64,000 nt of DNA from Microvirga sp. 17 mud 1-3 (GTDB lineage: Bacteria; Pseudomonadota; Alphaproteobacteria; Rhizobiales; Beijerinckiaceae). The stretch is from NCBI RefSeq assembly GCF_003151255.1, contig NZ_CP029481.1, positions 2,356,001 through 2,420,000 on the forward strand, in the 5' to 3' direction. The translations under genes and the position numbers were made by a program. The notes below the pieces were generated by a model. It had not been told where the DNA came from. It did not search any database and was given only the letters and a program-made list of their open reading frames with translations. Of the stretch, positions 16,602 to 25,585 are shown piece after piece. Numbering within the stretch: the first letter of the stretch is position 1; each line of letters opens with the position of its first letter.

Positions 16602-17969
16602 ATGTCTTCCCTTGCTGAATCGACACGCGCACGCGGTAACAATCCCCTCTCGTTCGACAAGTCTGCGGAGCTGATCGAACGTAACGCCCAATGGATGGCG
16701 GGCGGCGTCAACAGCAACTTTCGCCTGAACATCTCGCCGACTCCTCTCGTCTTCGAGCGCGGCGAGGGCCCGTGGCTCTACGATGCCGATGGCAACAAGC
16801 TGATCGACTATTACCTGGGCATGGGACCGATGATCCTCGGCCACAAGCCGCAGGCACTGGTCGACGCCGTGAAGCAGGAGGTCGAGAAAGGCTTCCTCTT
16901 CGCAGGCCAGACCGCGGTAGAGGCCGAGGCGGCGCGGCTCGTGTGCGAACTCGTTCCCTCGGCCGAGCGCATGCGGTTCGGCTGCTCGGGCTCCGAGGTC
17001 GATCAAGCGGCTATCCGTCTTGCCCGTGCCGCGACGGGCCGTAAGAAGATCATCAAGTTCGAAGGCCATTATCACGGCTGGTTCGACAACGTGCTGTGGT
17101 CGACAGCCCCGGCCCTCAATGCGGCGGGCCCGGAGAATGCGCCGGTCCCGGTTGCCGGTAGCAAGGGCCAGCTTACGGAAACCGCAGACGCCCTTGTGGT
17201 TCTGCCGTGGAACAACCTGGACCTGCTGGTGGAGCGGCTTGCACAGGGGGACATCGCCGGCGTCATCATGGAAGCGGCGATGTGCAACGCGGGCGCCGTA
17301 CACCCCGCGCCAGGCTATCTCGAAGGCGTGCGCGAGGCCTGCACGCGATACGGTACCATCCTCATTTTCGACGAGGTGATCACGGGCTTTCGCCTTGCAC
17401 CCGGGGGCGCGCAGGGGCGTTTCGGCGTGACACCCGACCTCTCCACTTTCGGCAAGGCCATCGCCAACGGCTTCCCTGTCGCGGCCATCGCCGGGCGGGC
17501 CGACCTCATGGACATGTTCGCCACCGGTGGCGTTGTGCATGGCGGCACCTACAATGCGCAGCCCATCGCCATGGCGGCCACGGTTGCGACCCTCAAGTCG
17601 CTGAAGCCTTCGCTCTATGCGACCTTGGAGGAACGCGGCGGACGGCTCATGTCGGGCATGCGCGAGATCTTTGACCGCGCCGGGGTACGTGCGCAGGTCG
17701 CCGGCTTTCCGCAGGTCTTCCACGTGGCCCTCGGCCTCGATGCGCCGGCGCGGAACTACCGCGATCTCGCCCGAATGGACCGGCCGGCCTATGTCGCGCT
17801 CACGACGGCTTTGCTGCACCGCGGCGTGCGTGCCCTGGAGCGCGGCGCCTGGTTCCTCTCCATCGAGCACGGCGACGCGGTGATCGACGAAACCCTCCTG
17901 GCCGTCGAGGATTCCGTGCGCGAGCTCAAAGCCAAGGGAGTTCTCCCGACCGGAGACTCCCGCAAGTAA
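16602..17969 (+). CDS. Class III aminotransferase, glutamate-1-semialdehyde 2,1-aminomutase-like
   Basis: A 455-residue PLP enzyme. Conserved features are MAGGVNSNFR near the N-terminus, the phosphate-binding RFGCSGSEVDQAAIRLARA segment, the cofactor aspartate in ILIFDEVITGFR, and the Schiff-base lysine in STFGKAIANGFPVAA near residue 285. It resembles HemL but its setting beside MlrC, RidA and transporter genes points to catabolic transamination or amino-group shift rather than tetrapyrrole synthesis. It follows a hairpin and has GAGGAGC ahead of the ATG. Donor and acceptor substrates cannot be told from sequence. Confidence 0.9.
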   Translation: MSSLAESTRARGNNPLSFDKSAELIERNAQWMAGGVNSNFRLNISPTPLVFERGEGPWLYDADGNKLIDYYLGMGPMILGHKPQALVDAVKQEVEKGFLFAGQTAVEAEAARLVCELVPSAERMRFGCSGSEVDQAAIRLARAATGRKKIIKFEGHYHGWFDNVLWSTAPALNAAGPENAPVPVAGSKGQLTETADALVVLPWNNLDLLVERLAQGDIAGVIMEAAMCNAGAVHPAPGYLEGVREACTRYGTILIFDEVITGFRLAPGGAQGRFGVTPDLSTFGKAIANGFPVAAIAGRADLMDMFATGGVVHGGTYNAQPIAMAATVATLKSLKPSLYATLEERGGRLMSGMREIFDRAGVRAQVAGFPQVFHVALGLDAPARNYRDLARMDRPAYVALTTALLHRGVRALERGAWFLSIEHGDAVIDETLLAVEDSVRELKAKGVLPTGDSRK

Positions 17970-17997
17970 CCTGCCATCGCGCGCCGGGACAGACAGC

Positions 17998-19464
17998 ATG
18001 CGCCTTTTCGTCGCCACACTCGGGACCGAGACGAACACCTTCTCGTTTTTTCCGACCGGAATCGAGGACTTCAAGGATACGCTCTGGTGCGAGGGGGACA
18101 TCGAGTCGATCCCCTCCTCGCCCTGGTCGGCACCGGCACAGATCTGGGTTGAGCGTGCGCGCGAGCAAGGCTGGGAGGTGACCCAGAGCCTCTTCGCCTT
18201 CGCGTCACCGGCCGGACCGACGACGCGGGCGGCCTATGAATCGATGCGCGACCGCATCCTTGACGACTTGAAGGCCGCTGGCCCTGTCGACGCGATCCTC
18301 CTTTTCCTACACGGGGCGATGGTGGCTGACGGCTACGACGATTGCGAGGGCGACCTTGTCTCGCGCATGCGCGCGCTCGTCGGCACCGCTACGAAGATTG
18401 GGATCGAGCTCGATCTCCATGCCCATATCGACCACACTCTTCTCGATGCGGCCGACATCATCGTAATCTACAAGACCTATCCGCATATCGACCATTCGGA
18501 GCGGGCCGAGGATCTTTTCGATCTTACGCGGCGGACCCTCGCGGGGGAAATCGAACCGAGGATGGCCCTGTTCGATTGCCGGACCATGGGACTGTTTCCG
18601 ACGACTATGGAAGGGCCAATGATCGCCTTCACGCAGGCGATGTTCGATGCGGAGGGCAAAGACGGCATCCTGTCTCTATCCCTGAACCACGGTTTTCCCT
18701 GGGCGGACGTTCCCCTAGCGGGCGCGAAGATGCTGGCGGTCGCCGACGGCGATTTGGCGCTGGCCGAGCGTGCCGCGCGCGACTTTGGCGAGCGGTTCTA
18801 TCGCATCCGCAAGGCCGCCATGCTGCCGTTTACTCCCTTCGAGGAGGCCATCGCGGAGGCCAAGATCGAGGGCGACAAGCCGCTCCTGATTGCCGATACG
18901 TCCGATCAGATCGGCAGCGGCGCCCCGGGAGACACAACTTATGTCCTGCGGGCCTTCGTCGAAGCCGGCATTCGCAATGCGGCGATTGCGCCCCTCTGGG
19001 ACCCGCTCGCCGTCCGAATCTGCTTCCAGGTGGGGGTCGGCGCGCAGATCAAGCTACGCATCGGCGGAAAGTTCGATCCGAATTCCGGCCCGTCCTTCGA
19101 TGCGGACGCCGAGGTCCGCTTCCTGAAGAAGGATGCCTATCAGGACCATATCAACGACGAGCGCATCGACATCGGTGATGTCGCGGTCGTACGGGTGGAA
19201 GGCATCGACATCCTGTTGACGACGCAGCGTACCAATCTCTATTCGCTCAGCCTTCTTACGCTGCACGGCATCACCTTCGATGACAAGCAGGTGGTCTCGA
19301 TCAAGAACCTCTACAAGCACAAGGATCTCTTCGTCGACAACACGCGCAAGCAGCTTTTCGTGGCAACGCCTGGGACAAGTAATCCGGATTGGTCTGCCCT
19401 GCCCTTCCAGCGCCTGCCCCGGCCCATCTGGCCGCTGGATCCTGATCCGCTAGGGCTCGACTGA
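17998..19464 (+). CDS. M81 family (MlrC-like) metallohydrolase, paralogue 3
   Basis: A 488-residue protein, visibly closer to paralogue 1 than to paralogue 2: MRLFVATLGTETNTFSFFP, FLHGAMVADGYDDCEGDLV, IELDLHAHIDH and TYPHIDHSERAEDLFDL match paralogue 1 almost motif for motif. The Asp/His/Glu residues in those blocks are the likely metal ligands. The start follows GGGACAGACAGC and lies 28 bases after the aminotransferase gene. Having three family members in one locus suggests successive hydrolysis of related amide bonds or different substrates of one pathway. Confidence 0.88.
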   Translation: MRLFVATLGTETNTFSFFPTGIEDFKDTLWCEGDIESIPSSPWSAPAQIWVERAREQGWEVTQSLFAFASPAGPTTRAAYESMRDRILDDLKAAGPVDAILLFLHGAMVADGYDDCEGDLVSRMRALVGTATKIGIELDLHAHIDHTLLDAADIIVIYKTYPHIDHSERAEDLFDLTRRTLAGEIEPRMALFDCRTMGLFPTTMEGPMIAFTQAMFDAEGKDGILSLSLNHGFPWADVPLAGAKMLAVADGDLALAERAARDFGERFYRIRKAAMLPFTPFEEAIAEAKIEGDKPLLIADTSDQIGSGAPGDTTYVLRAFVEAGIRNAAIAPLWDPLAVRICFQVGVGAQIKLRIGGKFDPNSGPSFDADAEVRFLKKDAYQDHINDERIDIGDVAVVRVEGIDILLTTQRTNLYSLSLLTLHGITFDDKQVVSIKNLYKHKDLFVDNTRKQLFVATPGTSNPDWSALPFQRLPRPIWPLDPDPLGLD

Positions 19465-19499
19465 CGTTATCCCCTGCCGCGCCGTCGAGTCCCCTCGCC

Positions 19500-20273
19500 T
19501 CAGGTGCGAGTATTGCGCAAGAACTCCGCGAGGCGTGCGCTCCGCGGATTGCCGAAAATCTCGGCTGGCGGTGCATCTTCGACGACCTGTCCCTGATCCA
19601 TGAAAACGACCCGGTCCGAGACGTCCCGGGCGAACCTCATCTCGTGGGTCACGATCAGGAGAGTCGCCCCATCATCCGCGATAGCCTTGACGGTATTCAG
19701 CACCTCCTGGACGAGCTCGGGATCGAGGGCGGAGGTTACCTCATCGAGAAGGACGAGCTTGGGATCCATCGCGAGCGCACGGGCAATGGCGACCCGCTGC
19801 TGCTGCCCGCCTGAAAGCTGGCTCGGATAGTGGTCGGCACGGGCGGCAAGACCTACGCGACCGAGCCAACGCTCCGCAAGTGCTCGCGCCTCTGCCTTTC
19901 CCATACGACGAACCTTACGCAGGCCCAGCATCACGTTGCCGGCGGCTGTGAGGTGGGGGAAGAGATTGAAACTCTGGAACACCATTCCGGTCATCGACCG
20001 CTGGCGGGACAGCTCCCGATCGCTCAAACGGTGGCGGCGGCCGTTCTTTGTGCTGTAGCCGATGGTTTCTCCATCGAGCACGATGTCGCCGCTCTGGAAC
20101 TCCTCGAGGAGGTTGACGCATCGCAGCAGCGTGGTCTTGCCCGATCCGCTCGATCCGATGATCGACACGACCTCTCCCTTATGAAGGGCCAGGTCGACGC
20201 CTTTGAGAACCTCTACGGCACCGAAGCGCTTGTGCAATCCGCGGATCTCGAGCAGCGGGCGTGTGGTTTCCAT
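19500..20273 (-). CDS. Polar amino acid ABC transporter ATP-binding protein (GlnQ/HisP type)
   Basis: A 257-residue ATPase with Walker [10 protein letters not shown] near residue 41, Q-loop in [15 protein letters not shown], signature LSGGQQQR near 153 and Walker [15 protein letters not shown], followed by [15 protein letters not shown]. These are the hallmarks of the polar amino acid uptake family. It is the last gene of a four-gene - strand operon with two permeases and a family 3 binding protein, and converges with the third MlrC-like gene. The 35-base gap between the two genes has only a weak inverted repeat. Confidence 0.95.
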   Translation of the reverse strand: METTRPLLEIRGLHKRFGAVEVLKGVDLALHKGEVVSIIGSSGSGKTTLLRCVNLLEEFQSGDIVLDGETIGYSTKNGRRHRLSDRELSRQRSMTGMVFQSFNLFPHLTAAGNVMLGLRKVRRMGKAEARALAERWLGRVGLAARADHYPSQLSGGQQQRVAIARALAMDPKLVLLDEVTSALDPELVQEVLNTVKAIADDGATLLIVTHEMRFARDVSDRVVFMDQGQVVEDAPPAEIFGNPRSARLAEFLRNTRT

Positions 20274-20275
20274 GG

Positions 20276-20929
20276 TCAGCGCCCCTGTACGCGTCGCTCG
20301 ACGGCTTTGCCGAGCTGATCTAGAAAGATATTGGCGAGGAGATAGAGTGCTCCTGCGAAGACGTAGAACTCGATGGTCATGAAGGTGCGTCCGATGACTT
20401 CCTGGGTTCTAAGGAGAAGTTCGCCCACGCCGATGATCGAAAGGAGGCTGGAGCCCTTGATGAGTTCGACCCCCGTGTTGATCCATGGTGGCAGAGCGCT
20501 CCGCAGAGCCTGCGGCAGGAGGACATATGCAAGGGTCTGAGGAAATGTGAGGCCGATGCTGCGGGCCGCCTCGGCCTGGCCTGGCGGAATCGCCTGCAGG
20601 GCACCACGCATCAATTCGCCGATATGGGCTCCCGCGAAAAGCGACAGCGCAAGAACGCCGGCCTGAGTCGCGCTCAGGCTGACCCCGGCGACGGACGGGA
20701 TGTAGAAGGCCGCGAGGATCAGGACCAGGACGGGCGTGCCCCGCATCACGTCCACATAAACCCGGAAGGGAAAGCGGACGATGGCCGGACCATAGACAAG
20801 CTGAATCCCGCAGATGCATCCGAGGACGGTACCGAAAAGGATGGCGGCGGACGCGACCTCGATCGTGAGCAGGAAACCTTCCCACAACGGCCAACGGGCG
20901 ATCCAGATCTGGTTCAGGAACGGCTGCAT
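20276..20929 (-). CDS. Amino acid ABC transporter permease (HisM/GlnP family)
   Basis: A 217-residue inner-membrane protein with about five spans. The family motif LRGTPVLVLILAAFY (here MRGTPVLVLILAAFYI) occurs near residue 65, and the coupling segment GQAEAARSIGLTFPQTL near 120-140, followed by LPQALRSALPPWINTGVEL. It starts five bases after the sister permease stop and ends two bases before the ATPase gene, so the operon is tightly packed. Works as a heterodimer with the next permease. Confidence 0.95.
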   Translation of the reverse strand: MQPFLNQIWIARWPLWEGFLLTIEVASAAILFGTVLGCICGIQLVYGPAIVRFPFRVYVDVMRGTPVLVLILAAFYIPSVAGVSLSATQAGVLALSLFAGAHIGELMRGALQAIPPGQAEAARSIGLTFPQTLAYVLLPQALRSALPPWINTGVELIKGSSLLSIIGVGELLLRTQEVIGRTFMTIEFYVFAGALYLLANIFLDQLGKAVERRVQGR

Positions 20930-20933
20930 GGGC

Positions 20934-21593
20934 TCAGAATTTCGGAAACAGACGTTCGAGGCGGCGCAGGAGCGCCGCGATGGCGAAACAGGTCGCGATA
21001 TAGAGCCCGCTGGCGACGATCCACGTCTCCACGACGCGGAAAGTATCGACGTTGATCTTGCGTGCCTGGAATGTCAGCTCCGGAACCGCGATGGCGGCCG
21101 CAATCGAGCTGTCCTTGAACATGCCGATAAAGGTGTTGCCCATAGACGGAAGGGCATTACGCATCATGATCGGCGCGACAACCCACACGTTGGTCTGCAC
21201 CCGTGTGAGCCCGATGGCCCGGGATGCCTCCACCACGCCTTTCGGCACGGCGACGAGGCCGGCGCGGAAGACTTCAGTGAGGTAAGCTCCTGCGTAGAGT
21301 GCGAGCGCTCCGATGAAGCTCTCATACTTGTCGAACCGGATCCCGAGCTGCGGAAGTGCGAAATATACGAGCAGGACCAGCACGAGGAGCGGCAGGTTCC
21401 GGATCAGCATCACGTAACCTCCCACCAGCACGCGTGCGATACGGGACGAACTGACGCTCGCAAAGGCCGCGACAAGCCCGATCAAGGTGCCGCATGCCAC
21501 CGCCGCGACCGCCAAACCGAGACCGAGGGCGAGCCCCGACAACAGGTTGCCGAAGCTCGCCCAGACTGCTCCGAACTGAAGCGAGTATCCCAT
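20934..21593 (-). CDS. Amino acid ABC transporter permease (HisQ/GlnP family)
   Basis: A 219-residue membrane protein beginning MGYSLQFGAVWASFGNLLSG. It carries the family motif LIRNLPLLVLVLLVYFALPQ near residue 65 and the coupling loop GVVEASRAIGLTRVQTNVW near 120-140. It lies 18 bases downstream of the binding-protein gene. Both permeases in this operon are of the short polar-amino-acid type, different from the dipeptide-type permeases at the left end of the window, so the locus holds importers for two chemical classes. Confidence 0.95.
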   Translation of the reverse strand: MGYSLQFGAVWASFGNLLSGLALGLGLAVAAVACGTLIGLVAAFASVSSSRIARVLVGGYVMLIRNLPLLVLVLLVYFALPQLGIRFDKYESFIGALALYAGAYLTEVFRAGLVAVPKGVVEASRAIGLTRVQTNVWVVAPIMMRNALPSMGNTFIGMFKDSSIAAAIAVPELTFQARKINVDTFRVVETWIVASGLYIATCFAIAALLRRLERLFPKF

Positions 21594-21610
21594 GAGCCGG
21601 GTGTCGAGGC

Positions 21611-22456
21611 CTACCGGAACTCGGACGGGAAGCCGATCTTCGGCTCCGGCGGCGTCTCGCCGAACCAGCGCTCGAAGGCGGCCTTATACAGCGGGAACGT
21701 GGTGCCCGTCATGGATTCACGGATGGCGACATTGACGAAGTTCAGCCAATCCTGATCGCCCTGCTTGACGATGCAGGAATAGGTCTGCGGGTTCCAGCTG
21801 AAGCCCGAATCCACGTACCGGCCGGCGTTCTGCTTCATGTAGTAGCGCAGGGACGAGGAATCCGTCGCGGCAGCGTCGGCCCGCCCTGAATTAAGGGCCT
21901 GGTACATGAGGTCGACGCTCTCGAACTGGTCGACCTTCGCCTCGGGAAGCGCATCATGAACCATCTTTTCCGCGAAGACGTTCTGGAGCACCGAGACCGT
22001 CACCTTGTTCCCGGCAGCCTTGAGAGCAGCGTAGTCGGCATAGCGGCCTCCCGAGACGAGCATGAGGCTGACGCCCTCGCGATAATACGGGATCGTGAAG
22101 GCCACCTGCTGCGCCCGCGCCGCCGTCACTGTCACGAACTGGCACGCGATGTCGACCTTGCCCGTTACGATGTTCGGAATACGGGCGTCGGAAGCTTGAT
22201 TGACGAACTCGATCTTAGAGGGGTCATCGAACAGGCCTTGAGCGATGATCTTGGCGATCTCGATATCGAAACCGACCAAGTCGCCCTTCTCGTCACGGAA
22301 ATGCCACGGGGGATTGGTGCTCCCGGTGCCGACGATGAGCTTTCCGCGGCTGAGAACTTCCTTCAGCTTTCCCTGGGCGGATGCGGTCTGGGCCGGCAGC
22401 ATCGCCAGCGCGCACAAACCGATCCCGGCAGCAACCTTGATCGTCCACTTCAACAC
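21611..22456 (-). CDS. Family 3 amino acid ABC transporter substrate-binding protein
   Basis: A 281-residue secreted protein. I place the start at GTG 22456 because it directly precedes a signal peptide (LKWTIKVAAGIGLCALAML, cleavage after SAQ or ASA) and has GAGGGG eight bases upstream; the longer upstream frame has no signal peptide. Mature hallmarks are SRGKLIVGTGSTNPPWHF, LVGFDIEIAKIIAQ, and the ligand-binding arginine in SDARIPNIVTGKVDIAC. It supplies the polar amino acid importer encoded downstream. Its place next to the MlrC cluster suggests it takes up a substrate or product of that pathway. Confidence 0.94.
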   Translation of the reverse strand: MLKWTIKVAAGIGLCALAMLPAQTASAQGKLKEVLSRGKLIVGTGSTNPPWHFRDEKGDLVGFDIEIAKIIAQGLFDDPSKIEFVNQASDARIPNIVTGKVDIACQFVTVTAARAQQVAFTIPYYREGVSLMLVSGGRYADYAALKAAGNKVTVSVLQNVFAEKMVHDALPEAKVDQFESVDLMYQALNSGRADAAATDSSSLRYYMKQNAGRYVDSGFSWNPQTYSCIVKQGDQDWLNFVNVAIRESMTGTTFPLYKAAFERWFGETPPEPKIGFPSEFR

Positions 22457-22846
22457 GGCATTCCCCTCTGGCTCGTTGTCCGCCCCGCGCCGCACCGCTT
22501 GCTCGCGCGCCCCCAAGACATTGTTGCGCGGTCGCGGTGCCTGCATGAGCCAGCGAAGCATTTGGCAGTTTCGGCCCCACTACAAGCGCGGGCTGTTCCA
22601 CGGGACGAAACATATGAGAAGGGTCGTGAGCGAGTGCTCACGTGCGAGGTATCCCGAACGGCGCATGGTGTTGCCGCCTCGCTAACTTCTGAGCAAGGTC
22701 GCCCAACATGCCGAATGTGGTAATGCCCTCGATCGACACCTTTGCGATCAAGCGGCGTGATTCCTAAAACGGGGAGCTTGTCGCTTACGCGATTTCGGCG
22801 CGACTTCCTGCCCTGCCGCCTCCTAGTTAAGACGCAAAGGGCGGTG
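22457..22846. promoter_or_regulatory. Intergenic leader of the amino acid transporter operon, with one palindrome
   Basis: This 390-base stretch has no convincing gene. A perfect inverted repeat GTGAGC-N4-GCTCAC lies at 22626-22641, about 170 bases upstream of the binding-protein start, and could be an operator. No clear -35/-10 pair was identified. The right end carries the 3' flank of the rpiB-like gene. Confidence 0.3.
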
Positions 22847-23296
22847 CTACCCTTCCAGGGCGCCGATCATCTCCACCCGCGTCGCATGTCGGCCGCCCTC
22901 GAATTCAGCGTTCAGGAACGCATCCACGATATCGAGCGCCAGCCCTTCGCCCACGATGCGCGCACCCATCGAGAGCATGTTGGCATCGTTGTGCTGGCGG
23001 ATCATCCGGGCCGAGAATGTGTCGGCGCAGACGCCGCACCGGATGCCCTTCACCTTGTTCGCCGCCATCATGATGCCCTGGCCGGTGCCGCACAGGATGA
23101 TGCCGAACCGGCAATCGCCGGACGCGACGAGCCGTGCCGCCGCTTCGCCGTGCGTTGGATAGGGCGTGCTCTCCGGCGTCGTCGGCCCGATATCGACCAC
23201 CTCCCAGCCATGCGCCGCGATATGAGCCGCGATGGACTGCCGGAGCTGAATGGCGGCGTGGTCGCTGGAGAGGACGATGCGTTTGCTGGCTGTCAT
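22847..23296 (-). CDS. rpiB: Ribose-5-phosphate isomerase B (RpiB/LacA/LacB family)
   Basis: A 149-residue sugar-phosphate isomerase. SSDHAAIQL near residues 10-18 carries the ring-opening histidine region, and C69 in IILCGTGQGIMMAANKVKG is the catalytic base cysteine of RpiB. NDANMLSMGARIVG is a further family block. It interconverts ribose 5-phosphate and ribulose 5-phosphate; relatives act on tetrose or other pentose phosphates, such as the erythritol-pathway isomerases. It stands alone on the - strand without other sugar genes, so a housekeeping pentose phosphate role is most likely. Confidence 0.93.
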   Translation of the reverse strand: MTASKRIVLSSDHAAIQLRQSIAAHIAAHGWEVVDIGPTTPESTPYPTHGEAAARLVASGDCRFGIILCGTGQGIMMAANKVKGIRCGVCADTFSARMIRQHNDANMLSMGARIVGEGLALDIVDAFLNAEFEGGRHATRVEMIGALEG

Positions 23297-23433
23297 GAAG
23301 AACTCGTTTCGTGTCCTGAAGCAATTTGACGGCTTGGTCGAGTTGAACCGTCTCGGCCCGTCACTCCCACTCAGTTATAAACGAGAAGAAAAACAACTTT
23401 ATAATCAATTTGGGCCGCTCATTAGGCCACCAA

Positions 23434-23778
23434 TCAGATTTTCCTCACGAACTCCGACTTCAAGCTCATTGCTCCGAATCCATCGATCTTGCAGTCAATA
23501 TCATGATCCCCATCGACCAGGCGGATATTCTTGACCTTGGTCCCCATCTTCACGACACCGCCCGATCCCTTGAGTTTCAGGTCTTTGATGACGGTGACGT
23601 TATCTCCATCTTGCAGCACGTTTCCGGCGGCGTCACGGTGAACACTTTCGTCCGACTCGGCCACGGCCTCGGCTTGAATCAACCATTCGTAGCCGCATTC
23701 GGCGCAGACGTAGAGCCCGCCACCATCTTCATAGGTGAGGCTGGACTGGCATTGGGGACAGGGGGGTAGATTACTCAT
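23434..23778 (-). CDS. PhnA/YjdM family zinc-ribbon protein
   Basis: A 114-residue protein beginning [16 protein letters not shown]. An N-terminal zinc ribbon (CPQC near residue 8 and CAEC near 27) is followed by the PhnA C-terminal domain with [20 protein letters not shown] and a closing [19 protein letters not shown]. It was named after alkylphosphonate utilisation, but in most bacteria, including this one, no phn operon is nearby and the function is not settled. ATG 23778 gives the family N-terminus; the upstream frame extension is rejected. Repeated operator-like sites lie 48-120 bases upstream. Confidence 0.92.
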   Translation of the reverse strand: MSNLPPCPQCQSSLTYEDGGGLYVCAECGYEWLIQAEAVAESDESVHRDAAGNVLQDGDNVTVIKDLKLKGSGGVVKMGTKVKNIRLVDGDHDIDCKIDGFGAMSLKSEFVRKI

Positions 23779-23825
23779 AACAAACAATCCTAGAAACCCG
23801 CTCCGGCATACCCGAGAGCCTTCCC

Positions 23826-23898
23826 GATACCATGCCGGCATCATTGACCCGGTCATGGTATCAGCGCTTTTTCAACGGTATGCCTTCCGGATACCATG
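23826..23898. promoter_or_regulatory. Three copies of GATACCATG upstream of the PhnA-family gene
   Basis: GATACCATG occurs at 23826-23834, as its exact reverse complement CATGGTATC at 23854-23862, and again in direct orientation at 23890-23898. The first two form a perfect 9-base inverted repeat with a 19-base spacer. The cluster sits upstream of the PhnA-family start and downstream of guaA, as a binding region for a dimeric regulator would. Confidence 0.45.
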
Positions 23899-23940
23899 AG
23901 AAATGCCCTTGATGGTGTGGGAGATATAGCTATTGAGGCA

Positions 23941-23967
23941 AAATTTTTGAAATTGAATCAAAAATTT
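23941..23967 (-). terminator. AT-rich hairpin downstream of guaA
   Basis: AAATTTTTGA (23941-23950) and TCAAAAATTT (23958-23967) form a perfect 10-base stem with a 7-base loop, starting 12 bases after the guaA stop on the - strand. It is AT-rich in otherwise GC-rich DNA. The trailing T residues on the - strand are inside the stem, so it could act as a weak terminator or a 3'-end stabiliser. Confidence 0.4.
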
Positions 23968-23978
23968 ATACATCAATC

Positions 23979-25535
23979 TCACTCCCACTCGATGGTGCCG
24001 GGCGGTTTCGAGGTGATGTCGTAGGTGACGCGGTTGATGCCTTTGACCTCGTTGATGATGCGGGTCGCCACATTGCCCAGGAAGGCCATGTCGAAGGGGA
24101 AGAAATCCGCCGTCATGCCGTCGACGGAGGTGACGGCGCGCAGCGCGCAGACGTGGTCATAGGTGCGTCCGTCGCCCATGACGCCCACGGTCTTGACCGG
24201 CAGCAGCACCGCGAAGGCCTGCCAGATCGTGTCGTAGAGGCCCGCCTTGCGGATCTCGTCGAGATAGATCGCATCGGCCTTGCGCAGGATCTCGAGCTTC
24301 TCGCGGGTGATCGTGCCCGGCACGCGGATGGCGAGGCCCGGCCCCGGGAAGGGATGACGGGCTACGAAGGCCTCCGGCAGGCCGAGCTCGCGGCCGAGCA
24401 CCCGCACCTCGTCCTTGAAGAGCTCGCGCAGGGGTTCCACGAGCTTCATCTTCATGCGCTCGGGCAGGCCGCCCACATTGTGGTGGCTCTTGATGGTGAC
24501 GGAGGGGCCACCCGTGAAGGACACGCTCTCGATCACGTCCGGATAGAGGGTCCCCTGCGCGAGGAAATCGGCGCCGCCGATCTTCTTTGCCTCCTCGTCG
24601 AACACGTCGATGAAGAGCTTGCCGATGGTCTTGCGCTTCACCTCGGGGTCGGACACGCCTTCCAGCGCGCCGATGAAAAGGTCCTGGGCCTGAACGTGCA
24701 CGAGGGGGATGTTGTAGGAATCCCGGAACAGGCCCACCACCTGATCGGCCTCGCCCATGCGAAGGAGGCCGTGATCCACGAACACGCAGGTGAGCTGGTC
24801 GCCGATGGCCTCGTGGATGAGCACGGCCGCCACGGCTGAATCGACGCCACCCGACAGACCGCAGATCACTCGCCCCTTTCCGACCTGGGCGCGGATGCGC
24901 TCGATGGCCTCCTCTCGGAAGGCCTTCATGGTCCAGTCGCCCCGGCATCCGGCAATGTCGCGCACGAAGTTGCGGATCAGCAGCTCGCCCTGCGGGGTAT
25001 GCACCACCTCCGGGTGGAACTGCACCGCATAGAACTTGCGGCCCTCATCCGCGGTGATCGCGAAGGGGGCGTTGGGCGAGGAAGCCAGAGGCTCGAAGCC
25101 CTCAGGCAGCCGGGTCACGCGGTCGCCGTGGCTCATCCAGACCGGATATTTCTTGCCGACCTGCCAGACGCCCTGGAAGAGCGGGCTCTCGGTGAGGATC
25201 TCGATCTCGGCCCGGCCGAACTCGGAATGGTGCCCGCTTTCCACCTCGCCGCCGAGCTGCGCCGCCATGGTCTGCTGGCCGTAGCAGATGCCGAAGACCG
25301 GGGTACCGGAATCGAACAGCTCCTGGGGCGCCCGCGGCGAGGTCTCCATCGTGACCGATTCCGGTCCGCCGGACAGGATCACGCCCTTCGGCTTCATCTC
25401 CCGGAAGGCCTCGGCCGCCTTCTGGAACGGCACCACCTCCGAATAGACCCCCTCCTCGCGCACCCTGCGCGCGATGAGCTGGGTCACCTGGGAGCCGAAA
25501 TCGACGATGAGGATCTTGTCGTGGGTCTGGGTCAT
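23979..25535 (-). CDS. guaA: GMP synthase (glutamine-hydrolysing)
   Basis: A 518-residue enzyme that converts XMP to GMP using glutamine and ATP, in the cytoplasm. The N-terminal class I glutamine amidotransferase domain (about 8-200) has catalytic C84 in FGICYGQQ and the His-Glu pair in VQFHPEVVH. The ATP pyrophosphatase domain begins near 205 with the P-loop [12 protein letters not shown]. The C-terminal dimerisation domain ends with the invariant [13 protein letters not shown]. Length is normal. It lies downstream of rsmB on the same strand and about 2 kb from guaB, the preceding step of GMP synthesis. Confidence 0.98.
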   Translation of the reverse strand: MTQTHDKILIVDFGSQVTQLIARRVREEGVYSEVVPFQKAAEAFREMKPKGVILSGGPESVTMETSPRAPQELFDSGTPVFGICYGQQTMAAQLGGEVESGHHSEFGRAEIEILTESPLFQGVWQVGKKYPVWMSHGDRVTRLPEGFEPLASSPNAPFAITADEGRKFYAVQFHPEVVHTPQGELLIRNFVRDIAGCRGDWTMKAFREEAIERIRAQVGKGRVICGLSGGVDSAVAAVLIHEAIGDQLTCVFVDHGLLRMGEADQVVGLFRDSYNIPLVHVQAQDLFIGALEGVSDPEVKRKTIGKLFIDVFDEEAKKIGGADFLAQGTLYPDVIESVSFTGGPSVTIKSHHNVGGLPERMKMKLVEPLRELFKDEVRVLGRELGLPEAFVARHPFPGPGLAIRVPGTITREKLEILRKADAIYLDEIRKAGLYDTIWQAFAVLLPVKTVGVMGDGRTYDHVCALRAVTSVDGMTADFFPFDMAFLGNVATRIINEVKGINRVTYDITSKPPGTIEWE

Positions 25536-25585
25536 GGGACGGTCTGGGGCCTCGGGGTCGGAAGCGATGCGAGTATGCGGCTCAC

